This document shows, in pieces, positions 21,827 to 33,172 of a DNA stretch of 64,000 nt. The notes beneath the pieces are model-generated. The model was not told the DNA's origin and did not search any database. It saw only the letters and a program-made list of their open reading frames with translations. Numbering within the stretch: the first letter of the stretch is position 1; every line of letters begins with the position of its first letter. The translations under genes and the position numbers were made by a program. The stretch comes from Rusavskia elegans (lineage: Eukaryota > Ascomycota > Lecanoromycetes > Teloschistales > Teloschistaceae): positions 248,001 to 312,000 of the forward strand of contig SAUG01000006.1 of assembly GCA_011316305.1 (NCBI GenBank), given 5' to 3'.

Positions 21827-22771
21827 ATGTTTACAGCTCGTTCAACCCTCACGGCCCGAAACTCCACCTATCCTTACATCGACCCAAGCCGGCATGTCGA
21901 CCGCCTGAAAGGAAAGACCGTCCTCATCACCGGCGCCGGAAGAGGCATCGGCCGCGCCACAGCCTTTGCCTTCGCAGCCGCCGGAGCCAGGGTAATCTGC
22001 ACCGCACGTCGCCAGACCGACATCGACACCGTCGCGCAAGAAATCAACAAGTCCCAAAACTCCCCCGACGCCACCCAAGCCACCGGCATCGCCGCCGACG
22101 TCTCCGATCCCAACGCCGCCGAAACCGTAATCCAGGAAGTCAAGAACCGCTGGGGCCCCAACACGACCATCGACATCCTAGTCGCCAACGCCGGAATGAC
22201 TCGCTTCAACCTCTTCGACCACGAACCCTCCCCTCACCTCTCAGACTGGTGGCGCGTCTTCGAAACCAACGTCCGCGGCACCGTCTCCTTCATCCGCGCC
22301 GTCCTGCCCGACATGTTAGCGCAGCAATCAGGCCACATCATCTCCCTCGCCAGCACGAGCGGCTCGCAGGATATCCCCTTCAACACCGCGTACGCCGCCT
22401 CCAAGGCCGCCGTCATCAAATTCAACCAGGATCTCGGTGTCGAGCTCGAGGGCAGCGGCGTCACTTGCTTTGCGCTGCACCCGGGTTCTGTAAGCACGGA
22501 TCTGGCTTCCGCGGAGGGCGCAGTGAATATGGAAGCTGCGGCGCAGTCGCAGAGGATGCAGGGCGTGTTTCTGAAATTCCAGGAGATGGAGAAGCAGACG
22601 GTGGATTTGCCGGCGAATACGTGTGTGGCGCTTTGCGTGGAGGAGGATGCGAAGGCGATGGGCGGCCGGTATGTGGATTCGCAGCAGGATCTTGGGGAGG
22701 TGTTGGAGGAGGCGAAGAAGGGGAGAGTGGAAAAGGAGAGGCTGTATTGGTTGAAGATGGATGAGATTTGA
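21827..22771 (+). CDS. Short-chain dehydrogenase/reductase (classical SDR)
   Basis: This single exon encodes 314 residues from the ATG at 21827 (MFTARSTLTARNSTYPYIDP); the longer open frame upstream lacks an ATG. Classical SDR motifs are all present: VLITGAGRGIGRATAFAFAA (NAD(P)-binding TGxxxGxG), ILVANAGM (NAG), ISLASTSGS (catalytic Ser) and AYAASKAAVIKFNQ (Tyr-x3-Lys). ALHPGSVSTDLA follows the active site. The C-terminus is charged. The substrate is unknown; no cluster partners lie nearby. The coding sequence is strongly GC-rich at third positions (many NNC codons), unlike its flanks, which suggests high expression or a different codon history. Confidence 0.88.
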   Translation: MFTARSTLTARNSTYPYIDPSRHVDRLKGKTVLITGAGRGIGRATAFAFAAAGARVICTARRQTDIDTVAQEINKSQNSPDATQATGIAADVSDPNAAETVIQEVKNRWGPNTTIDILVANAGMTRFNLFDHEPSPHLSDWWRVFETNVRGTVSFIRAVLPDMLAQQSGHIISLASTSGSQDIPFNTAYAASKAAVIKFNQDLGVELEGSGVTCFALHPGSVSTDLASAEGAVNMEAAAQSQRMQGVFLKFQEMEKQTVDLPANTCVALCVEEDAKAMGGRYVDSQQDLGEVLEEAKKGRVEKERLYWLKMDEI

Positions 22772-23664
22772 TTGACTGAAGCTGGGATTTGGAGGGAAAA
22801 GGGGGTTTTTTTTACGTCTCTGTTCATTTCATTATCATGGTTATTACTGTTGTTTCATTTTGGTTTTGGATGCTCGATGAATATCGTTCCGTGAGCAACG
22901 TACACAGTCGTTTGAATACGCAATATACCCAGGGCTGGTACTCCAGTTCAAATAAGTTATATTAATTTCGGAATGTCCACTTACAGTAATCATGCTCAAG
23001 AATACACTCCTAACGCATACTCCATTAACACCTTTCTCCTCCTCTCCCTCCCAAAACCTTCAAAGCAATATCTATCCCTCCCATTCTCCTCCTTTTCTTC
23101 CCCTCTTCACCACCACCACCCATCTCCCTTGACCGCCACCATCTAATCCAAACACCAGAATCAGAAATCCACGTTGGCCAGGCTGGAGGTGTACATTTCG
23201 TATACTGTACGAATGTCTGTTCATCATCTGGTTCTGGGTTCGATTCCTAGGCCCCTCAGCGCTTTTGTTCACGATTGGGAAGGTAGGGATATGATTATAC
23301 GGATTGATGTATCGGCTGAAATCAAGAGGAAGATGCTGTGTGAACTGCCCGCTGACTCATGGGTTTCCTAAAGGAAGGAAGGAAGAAAGGAATAAGGCGT
23401 AATATCGAGTATGGATTGTGGCTATCGATTTGTGTGTGCTGCAATGTCACATAGTCAATAATAGCACATACACATTACATGAGTACAGAGCCAGTATTTG
23501 CCATTCAGCTATTCAGCTACTCTGCTAATTCCTAAATCAACATTGCCGGCTGCGGCAAAATTCCCAATCACATACGTGGACCATTCGGTATCCGAGTGGG
23601 GGTATCATGCAATCGTCCGTCATCCATGCCCTGTCCCAGATCCTCTCTGAATCCGTCATGTGCT
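22772..23664. other. Intergenic region, no gene seen
   Basis: It separates the convergent SDR and eIF4E-T-like genes. It contains a pyrimidine-rich stretch (about 23,030-23,150) and a lone tRNA B-box-like string near 23,226 without the rest of a tRNA. Confidence 0.5.
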
Positions 23665-25923
23665 TCATTCCTGTCTCCTGAATTGGCCTCCCCCGAGACC
23701 GAAGTCTCCCGCTTCGCCGTATCCCTCTCCAGGCTGTGGTCGCAAAGGGGCTCCGAAGTACATCCGAGCTGCGTTATCTTGATTCATGGGCATGGGCGCA
23801 AAACCTGGGGGCGGAGCGTTCGTGAAGCCGGGCGGTGGCATACCTGGTAGACCGTTGCCGCCGTTCATACGCATCGCGAAAGGGTTCCCACGGTCTTGGC
23901 CAGCGGATGACATATTGGACGGGAGTCCTGGCGGAAACTGAGTGGGATTACGCAGAGGCGCCTGGAAGCCGGGAGGTGGCATCATGGCTTGTCTTTGAGA
24001 TTGAGGTAGAGGTGCGTGTTGGCTGATGAATGATGGGGCGTACTCCAGCCCTTCCTTACCCATCCGTACTGACTCATGGGGGCTCGGACGAGGGTCGAAG
24101 AGTCCGGGAGGAAGACCTTTGCGGTCAGGAGTAGCGGTGGGATTCAGCTTGTCGTGGGATTGAGCGTCTTGCCTTCCCATGGTATTGCTGAGTCCCGGTG
24201 GTAGCCCTGGGTTTTGATGTGGAGAGATTAGAAGATTATTGAAGGGCAGAAGATCTGGTGCAACGGAGCTGCTCGGTCTTTGATCGCCAGCGTTTGGCTG
24301 AGAACGGGACTGGCGCATCAGATTCAGTAAGAATTCGCTGTCCTTGTTCGGAGGAACTGGGCCTCCATTGTTCGAATGTGGGCTAAGTAGATCCTGGAGA
24401 TTGGTAGAACCACGTTGCTGTTGTTGTGTGCGAGCCACCGGCGAAGCAGGCATGTTTCGCAAGAACTGCTCCCGAGCGGTGCCATCTTTCGGGGGATTGG
24501 TTTGCTGCTGATCCAGAAGTTTCAATATCCGCTGAAAGCCTTCTTTGTCCTCGCTCGATGAATCCGCCGGTGCTGCAAATGGCGACATTACAGGTGCTTC
24601 GGTCTCTTGCTCTATCGGCACTGCCTTCGAGCCAAAGAAGCCGGTGAATTTTGATGACTTTGCGGCTTTCGGCTTGCTTGCCTCAGCTTTTACATGTGGC
24701 GCTCCTTCTTCGGTCGAAGATTCCTTCTTGCTTGAATCATTCCATAGACCAAAAAAGCCATCGATGCTGGGGTCGACTACCAGCGGCGTTCCCACCTTCG
24801 CCTTTGCTGGTGGTGAAGCAAGACCGGAGACGGCTCGCTCATGGTTCGGACCCTGCTGACTGGTGGTTGGACCATTCTCCTGGCTCGGTCCGTTGCCAGC
24901 CTTCATCCGCTCTTTCCATCGCTCAAAGTCCTCTTGAGTGTGGGTCTGCTTCTTCTCGTGGACGTCGGGCTCATCCATCCATTCAGGATCAACCTCTTGC
25001 TTGGACCCTCTCTTCCACTCCGCCTCCGCTTCCCAGGTATTCCCTTTGTTCTTATCTCGCCAGTCTCGGGTCTTGTCGGTATCACGTCTACCATCTGTGA
25101 CCTCAGCATCCTTCTCTTCTCGATACCACGAAGGTTCATTCCGCCCTCTTCCCTGACCATTGCGGCGTGTATCGTTTGTCTCGTTATTGGTGACATCCCG
25201 CCGATGAGTGTCAAAAGCTCGAGGGGTTCTAGACTCATGGGAGTTGTCTTTGTCCTGTTCACGATACCCGTTTCGGCGTGATCCCCGATCACCCTCGTCC
25301 TTGGCCAGGATTCTAGATTGTCGTCCTGACCATGGCTCGTTGTCGTTTGTCCCTCGTCGATGCTGTTGAGTCCCCAATCGAGATTCTTGGGATCCTTCGA
25401 CCTCTGCGTCATTTCGTACGCCTTGTCTCGCAAATTTGTCTCTAAAGTGTTGACGGTCGCCTCTCGCTGTTTCGTCGCCCTGGGCGCCGAAGCTTGGCCG
25501 ACTCGCTGCATCGAAGGTTCGAACTTGATTCCGGGCACCGGCAGCTGATGCAAATGCAGTCTTTGGTGGGCCCAGCACAATGTCTTCAGGCACTGAATGA
25601 AGGTTGTTAGTGAATATGGTAGCGTCAAGGAAGGTGCAGCTTACCGTTGCTGGAAGGTCGAGACATGTGTCTCTCGAAGATGGGCCTCCGTTCAACACCA
25701 TCGTGGGCGGGCGATTCTTCATGCTTGCCTCGGTGAGGGACCTTCTTCTGGGTTGGATCAGGCAAAGGGCTGGATGAATGTCAGCTCAACTTCAGCTTAG
25801 GCGATTCTGCTCCATCTCTTCATACCCCATCCATTCTTCTGTCGGTGGCAAGCTTGCAGGCTTTGCAACTAGCGGTGACGCCCGGAGGTGCTCGAGCTCG
25901 GCTCTTGTGTACCGTTGCGCCAT
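23665..25923 (-). CDS. Disordered eIF4E-T-like protein
   Basis: Three exons (25923-25826, 25769-25645, 25592-23665) join in frame to 716 residues. The N-terminus MAQRYTRAELEHLRASPL contains YTRAEL, which fits the start of the eIF4E-binding pattern YxxxxL and resembles the 4E-T family (YTKEEL in animals). The following hydrophobic position is not kept (Glu), so binding is uncertain. A conserved-looking block (RRPIFERHMSRPSSN-VPEDIV) spans the second splice. The rest is charged and low-complexity, with GFFGLWNDSS and FTGFFGSK patches and a Pro/Gly/Met-rich C-terminus with repeated PPGF motifs. 4E-T proteins repress translation and shuttle eIF4E to P-bodies. The family call is an inference from the N-terminus and layout. 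Confidence 0.62.
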
Positions 25924-26640
25924 GCTGGTTCTGGTTTCTAGAGAGGTGGTAGGAGAGTAGAATGATAGCTACGCAGAGAGGAGTCGGCAAAGAGAGGAGT
26001 AGGGCAATCCCAATAACCGTCGGACTATTCACAGTGCCAGGATATGCGCCAAAGAGTGATCTAGATGAATAAGGTGTCGAGGGATTTGTAGTGCCCCAAA
26101 TGTATTAGCACATTGTGGGTGGCTGTTGTGATGTAGATCCGAGCATAAAGGTTTCAGGTGTTAGGAGCTGATGCGGGCATGATATACGATCTGAGGTTCT
26201 CAGGATAAGTGTGTGGGTAGTTGGTTTGAAGTGCAAATTGGCTTGGTGGAAAGTTGGAAGTCGAGGTCAACACTTTGAAGTTCCTCTTCCTCGCCTGGAC
26301 GAATCGGGAAAGTTTCAACGACTAGCCCCGATCCCCGTGATACTCTCATAAGAACAAGGATAGATTGCAATGTGGGGCATGGCAGCTACTATAATAATCC
26401 TCGTATAGATCCAAGTCACGACTTACAAGACCATATCTCCTTTGACTAAAACGTTCTGAATCAACGTAGCAATTGTATCGTAATATCTGACAATCGATAG
26501 AACGATAGAACGATATACCTTATTGAGGCACCGGCTGTTGTACGTCCCTCGTTGCAATTGATTCTTGTTCTGACGAGATACTGTACATATTACCATTATT
26601 CGAGAGCAGAACTCCTGCCATCATACATCGTCATGTCCAT
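25924..26640. other. Intergenic region, no gene seen
   Basis: This is promoter territory of the eIF4E-T-like gene, and the 3' flank of URB1. I see no coding sequence or repeat. Confidence 0.5.
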
Positions 26641-29600
26641 TCATGCACTCACAACATCTCGTTTTCTCTCTGGAACACCGCAAAGCTTGCCACCGCTCCA
26701 CTCGTGCACACGCTCCCCGTCACACTCTGCTTTGCACCGTTCCACCAACCTTCCCAGCGCGGTAGTCTGAGCTTCACTTACATGACCCGAAGCTAAGTAG
26801 CATGGAATCCAGCTCAGAAGACTGCACCGCGTAATCAACGTCGTGCTGCCGCCGACATAACTGTATCGATACAGCAGTGCCACGACCATCTCCTGCTGCT
26901 GAGGCGGCAGTGAAGGCGATGCTAGCAGTGAAAGTAGTCGTTCCAAGATGTGACTGCGCCGGTAAAGTTCCATATCCTACCACCAGCAGTTAGCAATTGG
27001 AGAGGGCAACCACCCATGACGGGGAAATGCTCACGGCTGATGTCCGTAGCCCCTCAGTGAGCACATTCAAGAGCCATCCAATTTCCTTGTAGTACTCATC
27101 GTCCACGCTAGGGAGACGCATCACGATCTGCTCCACCCAAGATGACGGCAGCTTCTCAACTTTCCATGCCGGGCCCTTGTTGAGGAACCTGTTGACCTTG
27201 GCATAGAGAATGTGGAGTGGGTCTGATAGGACCAGGCAACATTCTGCTGCCATCACCCCTGCGAACCCTGCCAACGCAGTGTCCCCAATGGAAGATTTGC
27301 ATGTTTCTACAAGTTCTCCTACAAGAAGATAGACTGCTTCTCGTTCGCTGTACTGAGATGTCTACCAATCGTCAGCGTCTCGTGGCATTGTAATCCGGCT
27401 GCATCCATACCTGAAGAGCCTTCATCCACCTCCGTAGTTCTATCAACGCTTGCCTTCGAATATCACCATATTGTGAGCAGAGGCAAAGGATTAGTTCCCG
27501 GATCGCTCCTTCCACGATAGCTTCTTCGATCCCGAGTTGCTTCCACTTGCCTAGGCCTGGATGATCTTCGCCTTCGGAGGCAGGTGGTGTTGGCGGTTGC
27601 CATTCCTCCTTTGCATCTTCTTCCCCCTGAATCTTTTTCTCTGCTAATGTCTCCATTGTCGGTGCCTCGTCGCTAGGTGGCTGTACAATGTGAAAATCTA
27701 TGCCTTCAATGAAGTGACCGTCAGGAGCCTTCTTCAACCAAACCCGACATTGCTGAAGCGTAGTGAGGCTTTCGATTTTGCCACGGACGCAATCAATGAA
27801 CTCGAGGTCCCCACCATTGCGTGCCACGACAAGCAGGAAGCGCGTAAGCCAATGACTTATGTTCTCCAAATCTGGCATGGCAGTTGATGTCTGAACAAAT
27901 GGCCATTGTTCCAAGACGACCATAAGGAAATCCACGCTCACAATATCCGCGTCGGGGACAGTGGTATGCTTGAGTTCAGCTCGTAACCCCAGCAAATCTT
28001 GGTCATATTTGACTGTCTTTTTGGCAAGCCGTATCAAGCAACTATCCAGGAATTCAAACAGGGCATCCGAAGGTTGCCATTCACAGTCATCGGAAGACGT
28101 GTATACCTCCTCAGGATCGCGCGACCACGACCGGCCTTGTGAAGGGGATCGCTCGCGGCTTACTGGAGCTCTGAGAAAGTAGTTTTGACGGGATGGGGAT
28201 GAGCTCAGTTCGTGGTTGGCGTCCTCGTTCAAACTGGTTCTTTCACTTCGAGCAAGTGATCTGAGAAGGAAAGCAAGTAGACGATTTTTAAGTGCTGCAT
28301 CTAGACTGACTGCCTCACTGAGGGCGGACTGAAGTAAAGCTTCAAGCGAGCGACTTCTGGGATCCTGATCGAATCTTGTACAGAGTCGGAGACCCCTTCC
28401 AAAGAGAGACAGCTGGTCGTGCTCTGTGTCATATCATTAGCACAACGCATGGAAAATCTGTCTATGCTATACGTACGAGACTTTTGCCACCATCGCATAT
28501 CAGGCGAACATTGGCTGATGTCCAGCAAATGCGTCAGGACCATCGACTCTACGCTAGGCTTCATGGAATGTGGGTCGTTCAAAGACACTTCATCGAAGAC
28601 AGCCGTGAGAGCAACAGATGCATCGAACTTCTGTTCTAACGCAACTTGAGGGAGGTGATGATAATAAAGGGACAGAAGGCGGGCACTTGATTCCCGAAGC
28701 AGGCTGTCCTGAGAGGAACAGCTTCGGAATACCGTGATAACATGGTTCATGTCGGGACATCGCTGGCTGAATTCGTCTCTGAGCTCTGAAGCTGCCATAT
28801 CCCATAAACGAGTGAGATGGACATGAGTAGTTGCGGCCTTGGAACGGAAGTAACGAAAAGTTTGTGCGAATTTGTTAAATGCTGCGATCACAATCTTGAT
28901 CACGAAGAACTTGATCATCGTGGCATTCTGATTAAGACAGCGGCTGACTACTTTCGAAGACAACGGGAGTGGTAGGATACTTTCTATTACGTCAGATGTT
29001 GGCGGCGGTGGTAGTACAATTCCCCCCGGAATCATCATCGATTGGTGGAGTGGCAATTGGATCGTGGATAGCAGGAATGCAGCAAAGCCCAACCAGGTAG
29101 CTGTCAGTTTAGGCTCAAAAGAAAAAGCCTTCTTCTTGTGAAAGTAATCAGAGATCAACTCTGGCGCAGCTTGGAAGATTGCTAAGGTGAGATCCCGTTG
29201 CAAGATACTGGCGTAAGGGCGAAGCGTCTGGAGGAAGGAACAAAGCGTGCTATTTCGAACGGCAGCACGCTTGTACGTTATCTTGGACGAAGAACCACTC
29301 TCTTGGTACTTCTCGGAGGATTCAATAAGAAGACAGAATTCTTGTGTTCTATTTCCCAATCCTGAATGTTGACCTCCTGGCCTAAGGAGGACGCCATATT
29401 GTGGCGTTGTGCACAGGGACAGAAGAAACACATGGGCTAGGTCTGATACGTTTTGCTTTCTTTGATCATCTTCGTTGTCCTTGGAGTCGGTGGTTTGGGT
29501 ATAGGTATACAGTGTAGCAATAGAATTCAACACCTGGTCCGTGAAAAGCCTGCCTTTCGCTCTATGGGGGATTTTCTCGTCTTTAAGTACATCATCTAGC

Positions 29601-30499
29601 ATGACTTGGAGCGTCTCCCGGATGACAGACGGAGGATCCTCTTTGATATCCTGGAATAGTGAACGCGAAAGTCTTCCGTGTGCAAGAATCTCCGTCTTGA
29701 CCGTGTGATCCTGAAGCCTAAGATTTGCGAAAAGGTACTGCAGGGCAATGTTTCTGACAGGAGTCTTTCGCCGAACCTTCGAGCCGGCCGCTTTGCTGTC
29801 CGGGCGTAAGTTCAGAAAGGTGTCGAGACGCTTCAAAGTCACATCCTTATTGCGATAGACGCGGTTTGCTACATAGCCACCGTCAAAAGAAACGAGCTGA
29901 GTCAACAATCGCAGGCAGGGAGAGATGACATGATCCTTGCTTTTCTCTGCACTCAAACCTCTCTCGATCAATTTGAGGTGATCTTTCTCCAAGAAACGGT
30001 TGCAGAGGTCCCGGCCAGGAGCTCGGAAATCCACATGGTGCGAGATGGTCTTCAGTAACAGAGCCAAGACGGCAGTAATAGTGGAGTACAGGCTCTCATT
30101 GTTAGATTGAGTAGCAAAACTCCATGCCTTGAACAGGTCCGAAGCGTCTGGGTGCTGTCTATCGGCATTCGCGGTTGGCTGAAGATTTAGATATCGTAGA
30201 AGGATGGCACGTCGGGAGGATTGGAGCGCAGCATCGTCGCCATAAGCAACAGACTCTAGAAAGAGCTTGAAGGTGATAAAGTCTAGAACAATCTCCGTTA
30301 GCTATGTCAAGCCCAAGCACCGAAAGAATTCACACTGTTTCGCATTTGGTCCAGCATCTTGATTGAAGGCCAGCAGACTCTGTAATTGTCTGAGAGAAGT
30401 TATGTCCTCGGTGCTCGTCTTGCTTGAGCTGCTGGCAGTCAATTTCCGTCTCTTCTCATGCGGACTACCATCCTCGGAATCTCTGCGGCGCTTCCCCAT
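26641..30499 (-). CDS. URB1: Nucleolar pre-ribosome factor Urb1/Npa1
   Basis: Urb1 (Npa1) acts in early 60S pre-ribosomal particles in the nucleolus. The start MGKRRRDSEDGSPHEKRRKL is a basic nuclear/nucleolar signal. The Urb1 N-terminal helical domain follows (LKTISHHVDFRAPGRDLCNR, KDHVISPCLRLLTQLVSFDG, KTPVRNIALQYLFANLRLQD), and a large alpha-helical body. The C-terminal NUC202-type domain (WLLNVLTEGLRTSAVS, then LERLLSLLASPSLPPQQQEM and RCSLLSWIPCYL) ends at 26641. Several introns are needed. A clear one is about 28,477-28,431 with GTACGT, TGCTAATGA (branch) and ACACAG. Another short one follows exon 1 near 30,330. Its promoter abuts the RIP-mutated block. Confidence 0.9.
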
Positions 30500-30867
30500 A
30501 CTGTATACCCGTCACAGCAGACGACCAGAAGGGAAAGGTTTCTGTTTTTTCGAATTTCTCAAATTAAGCGAAATTGGACCGAACACTGTGGGCTCCAGTA
30601 TGCTCTCAATAACCCCTCGTCGTCTGTGATAAAAGTGTAAGGCCGTTCCACTGGAGTAGGAGTAAAACTTTTGCCGATGACGTAGTACTTCCCAGATTCC
30701 AAGCTTGGCACCATAATAAGCAAGGCACCTGGCGTCTGCTCAGCCGAAGTACTGCCTACGCGCAAAGTATCTATTTATTACCTGAAGTACTTTACGTAGT
30801 AAGTAATCAGTTACGTATTGTTAATATATATATACTAAATACTTTTTTTGTTTTATCTTTTTTCTAT
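30500..30867. other. URB1 upstream region and boundary of AT-rich block
   Basis: The first 280 bp are of ordinary composition. From about 30,780 the sequence turns abruptly AT-rich. No gene is seen. Confidence 0.55.
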
Positions 30868-31080
30868 ACTATTAGTAGATTGGCCGTCGGATCGGATTTT
30901 TTTACGGTTCGATCCGATTCGAACTCGGGTCGGGATCGAATACCCGGATTCGATCCGCTAAAACGCTAAAATCGTATATAAAAGTATAATTCTAATATTA
31001 AAATTTAATTCTTTTTATAGATTATATTATCTATAAATTTCTATTTTTTTCTAACGATATATTAAAAATTTTAGATATTC

Positions 31081-31208
31081 CTAATATTAACGTATCCTAA
31101 TATTAACGTATCCTAATATTAACGTATTCTAATATTAACGTATTCTAATATTAACGTATTCTAATATTAACGTATTCTAATATTAACGTATTCTAATATT
31201 CACGTATA
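31081..31208. repeat. 16-bp tandem repeat, 8 copies
   Basis: The unit CTAATATTAACGTATT repeats eight times in register with one or two substitutions (mainly the last bases C/T). It lies inside the TIR element. There are no spacers, so it is not CRISPR-like. Confidence 0.9.
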
Positions 31209-31740
31209 CTATTAATTATTATTTATTAAATAATTAATACTATTCGTATTGTTATTTAGTATTTATATATCTATATTACCTTTCTATATTATTATTATAG
31301 AAACGTAATATAAAATATTTGATATAAATATCGATTTTTATCTTTTTATTTTCTAGACTGATACGTCTAATATCGGTAATATTCTAGAATAATATATTCT
31401 AAACAATCTAGCTAATAATCTATCGAAAAAAACGTAAATAAAAGTCTAAAACCGTCGTTTTTCGAGAAATCTATAGATATTAGAAAGGTTTCGAATCTTT
31501 TATTTCTAAAATATCTTTCGTTAAATTATATTACGAAATTTTTACCGACGTCGCTATCGTAAATATAAATAAAAAAATCGATAAAATATAAAATATAGTA
31601 TTAATAATTCTATAAAATACGATAGAAAAATATATAATTATTTTACTATATTATTATATATATCCGATTATATTTTTTTTTTTTTAGATTATATCAACGG
31701 ATCCTGAAATGGATTTTCAGATTAGACCGGCTGATAGCCA

Positions 31741-31947
31741 AAAAATCCAAAAAATCCAAATAATCCAAATAATTCAAATAATCCAAATAATTTAAATAAT
31801 CTAAATAATTCAAATAATCCAAATAATCCAAATAATCCAAATAATCTAAATAATCCAAATAATCCAAATAATCCAAATAATCCAAATAATTCAAATAATT
31901 CAAATAATCTAAATAATCCAAATAATTCAAATAATCCAAATAATTTA
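31741..31947. repeat. 9-bp minisatellite (AATAATCCA)
   Basis: About 20 tandem units of AATAATCCA with C/T variants (AATTCA, AATTTA, AATCTA). Because 9 is a multiple of 3, the reverse strand shows a spurious open frame of Tyr-Leu-Asp/Asn-Tyr-Leu repeats. Confidence 0.9.
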
Positions 31948-32284
31948 AAAATCTAAAAAATGGATTTTCGATGAATTAAAGTTCTAATAGTATCTATAGT
32001 ACGAGTATCTGTTTAATAAGTAGCCAAAAATAGAATCTATATATAAGCTAAAAATAAACCTATATAATCTAATTCGAAAATAAAGTTTAACGGCCGCCGC
32101 TAAAAGCGGGAATAACGGAAGTCGAATATCTATTTAATAAACCACGCTAGACCTAATCTAGTTAGATTTTAGTAAAGAAACCTAATATTTTCGATTTAGA
32201 CGAAGCTAGTCTAGCGGTATATATAGGCGTAAATAGGCCTACTAACTAATAAAGATTTAAACGAATTTAAAATCGAATCTTTAA

Positions 32285-32462
32285 ATCTTTTTAGCTATTT
32301 TAGCTATTCAGCCGTCTTAGCCGTTTTAGCCGCGTAGCTACGCAGCTTCGAGTATACCCGAAACCGGCTAATAAGCCGCTTATAAACCGCTCTTAGCCGT
32401 ACCGGCTAAAAACCGGCTAAGACGGCTAAAACGGCTAAAATCGGCTTTAAACCGGTTTTAGA
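32285..32462. repeat. Inverted array of TTAGCCG/CGGCTAA units
   Basis: The left half has repeated TTAGCCG words (AGCCGTCTTAGCCGTTTTAG) and the right half their complements (CGGCTAAGACGGCTAAAACG), around a central GCGTAGCTACGC palindrome. It can fold into a long imperfect hairpin. It lies inside the TIR element and may mark the end of a further nested element. Confidence 0.7.
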
Positions 32463-33056
32463 AAATGTTGATATATTAACTAGCCGTAATCTATATTAAA
32501 CGCGTTACTATTTAGTAGAAAGACGTTTGATTTATTAAAAGGTAAATATAGAATCCAGAAATATAGCCGGAAATATAACGATAGCTAGTTAATAGTAAAT
32601 TTTAAAAGATTAAAAGTTTTAGAAAAAAGATATACGTCTGTAAAATTATTAAAAAGAAAATAATACTATTTATATAATATCGATATATAAATTAATATTA
32701 ATAGATAATCGTTATATAAACTAGTATTAAATAGAATATATATATATATATACGATTAATTATTCGAATTTTGATTTTAATCTTTTACGATTCTAACGCT
32801 AGAGACGTTAAATCGATCAGATTACGTAATTATTTGGTACTCAAGTATTTTTACCGAGAACTCGAATTAAAAATTCCCGAAGAAATTAGATTTAGACTAA
32901 AATCCAGAAGAAAACCGTAATCTATTTAATTTTATTAATTAATTTAATTAAGTTCGATCGATCGAACTAGGCCGAAACGATCTACTATCTAGTCTTTCTG
33001 TATTTTAAACTCTATAAAAATCGATTTAGTCGATAGAAAAAATTTAAATATTAGGT

Positions 33057-33172
33057 TGGCTTTCGAAGGATTCAAACCTCCGACCCGCTGGATTAATTCC
33101 GCTAATTCCGAGATAGAACGTGGATCCGTTAGGCCTCCAAGTCACGCAGCGTTACCACTACACCACCAAGCC
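33057..33172 (-). ncRNA. tRNA-like element not mutated by RIP
   Basis: The reverse strand has an excellent A box (TGGTGTAGTGG), a B box (GGTTTGAATCC) in a paired T arm (GGAGG/CCTTC), and ends GGCTTGG and GAAAGCC that pair at five of seven positions. The middle is about 68 nt, and position 33 is C instead of T, so I cannot assign an anticodon. It may be a tRNA gene with an intron, a tRNA pseudogene or the head of a tRNA-derived SINE. It keeps many CA and TG dinucleotides, unlike all the sequence around it. Confidence 0.45.

Noticed and set aside
22249..22764. Forward open frame of 171 codons within the SDR gene at 21.8 kb
   Set aside because: It is a +2 shadow in GC-rich coding DNA with Arg/Gly-rich nonsense composition.
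23190..23270. Possible tRNA (GGGTTCGATTCC with a paired T arm)
   Set aside because: No A box, acceptor partner or anticodon arm could be found upstream; a B box alone is expected by chance.
31081..31208. Regularly spaced repeats that might suggest a CRISPR array
   Set aside because: The 16-bp units abut without spacers, and the organism is a fungus; it is a tandem repeat.
31694..31939. Reverse open frame of Tyr-Leu-Asp/Asn-Tyr-Leu repeats
   Set aside because: It is the translation of a 9-bp minisatellite inside a mutated transposon and has no gene-like start or context.
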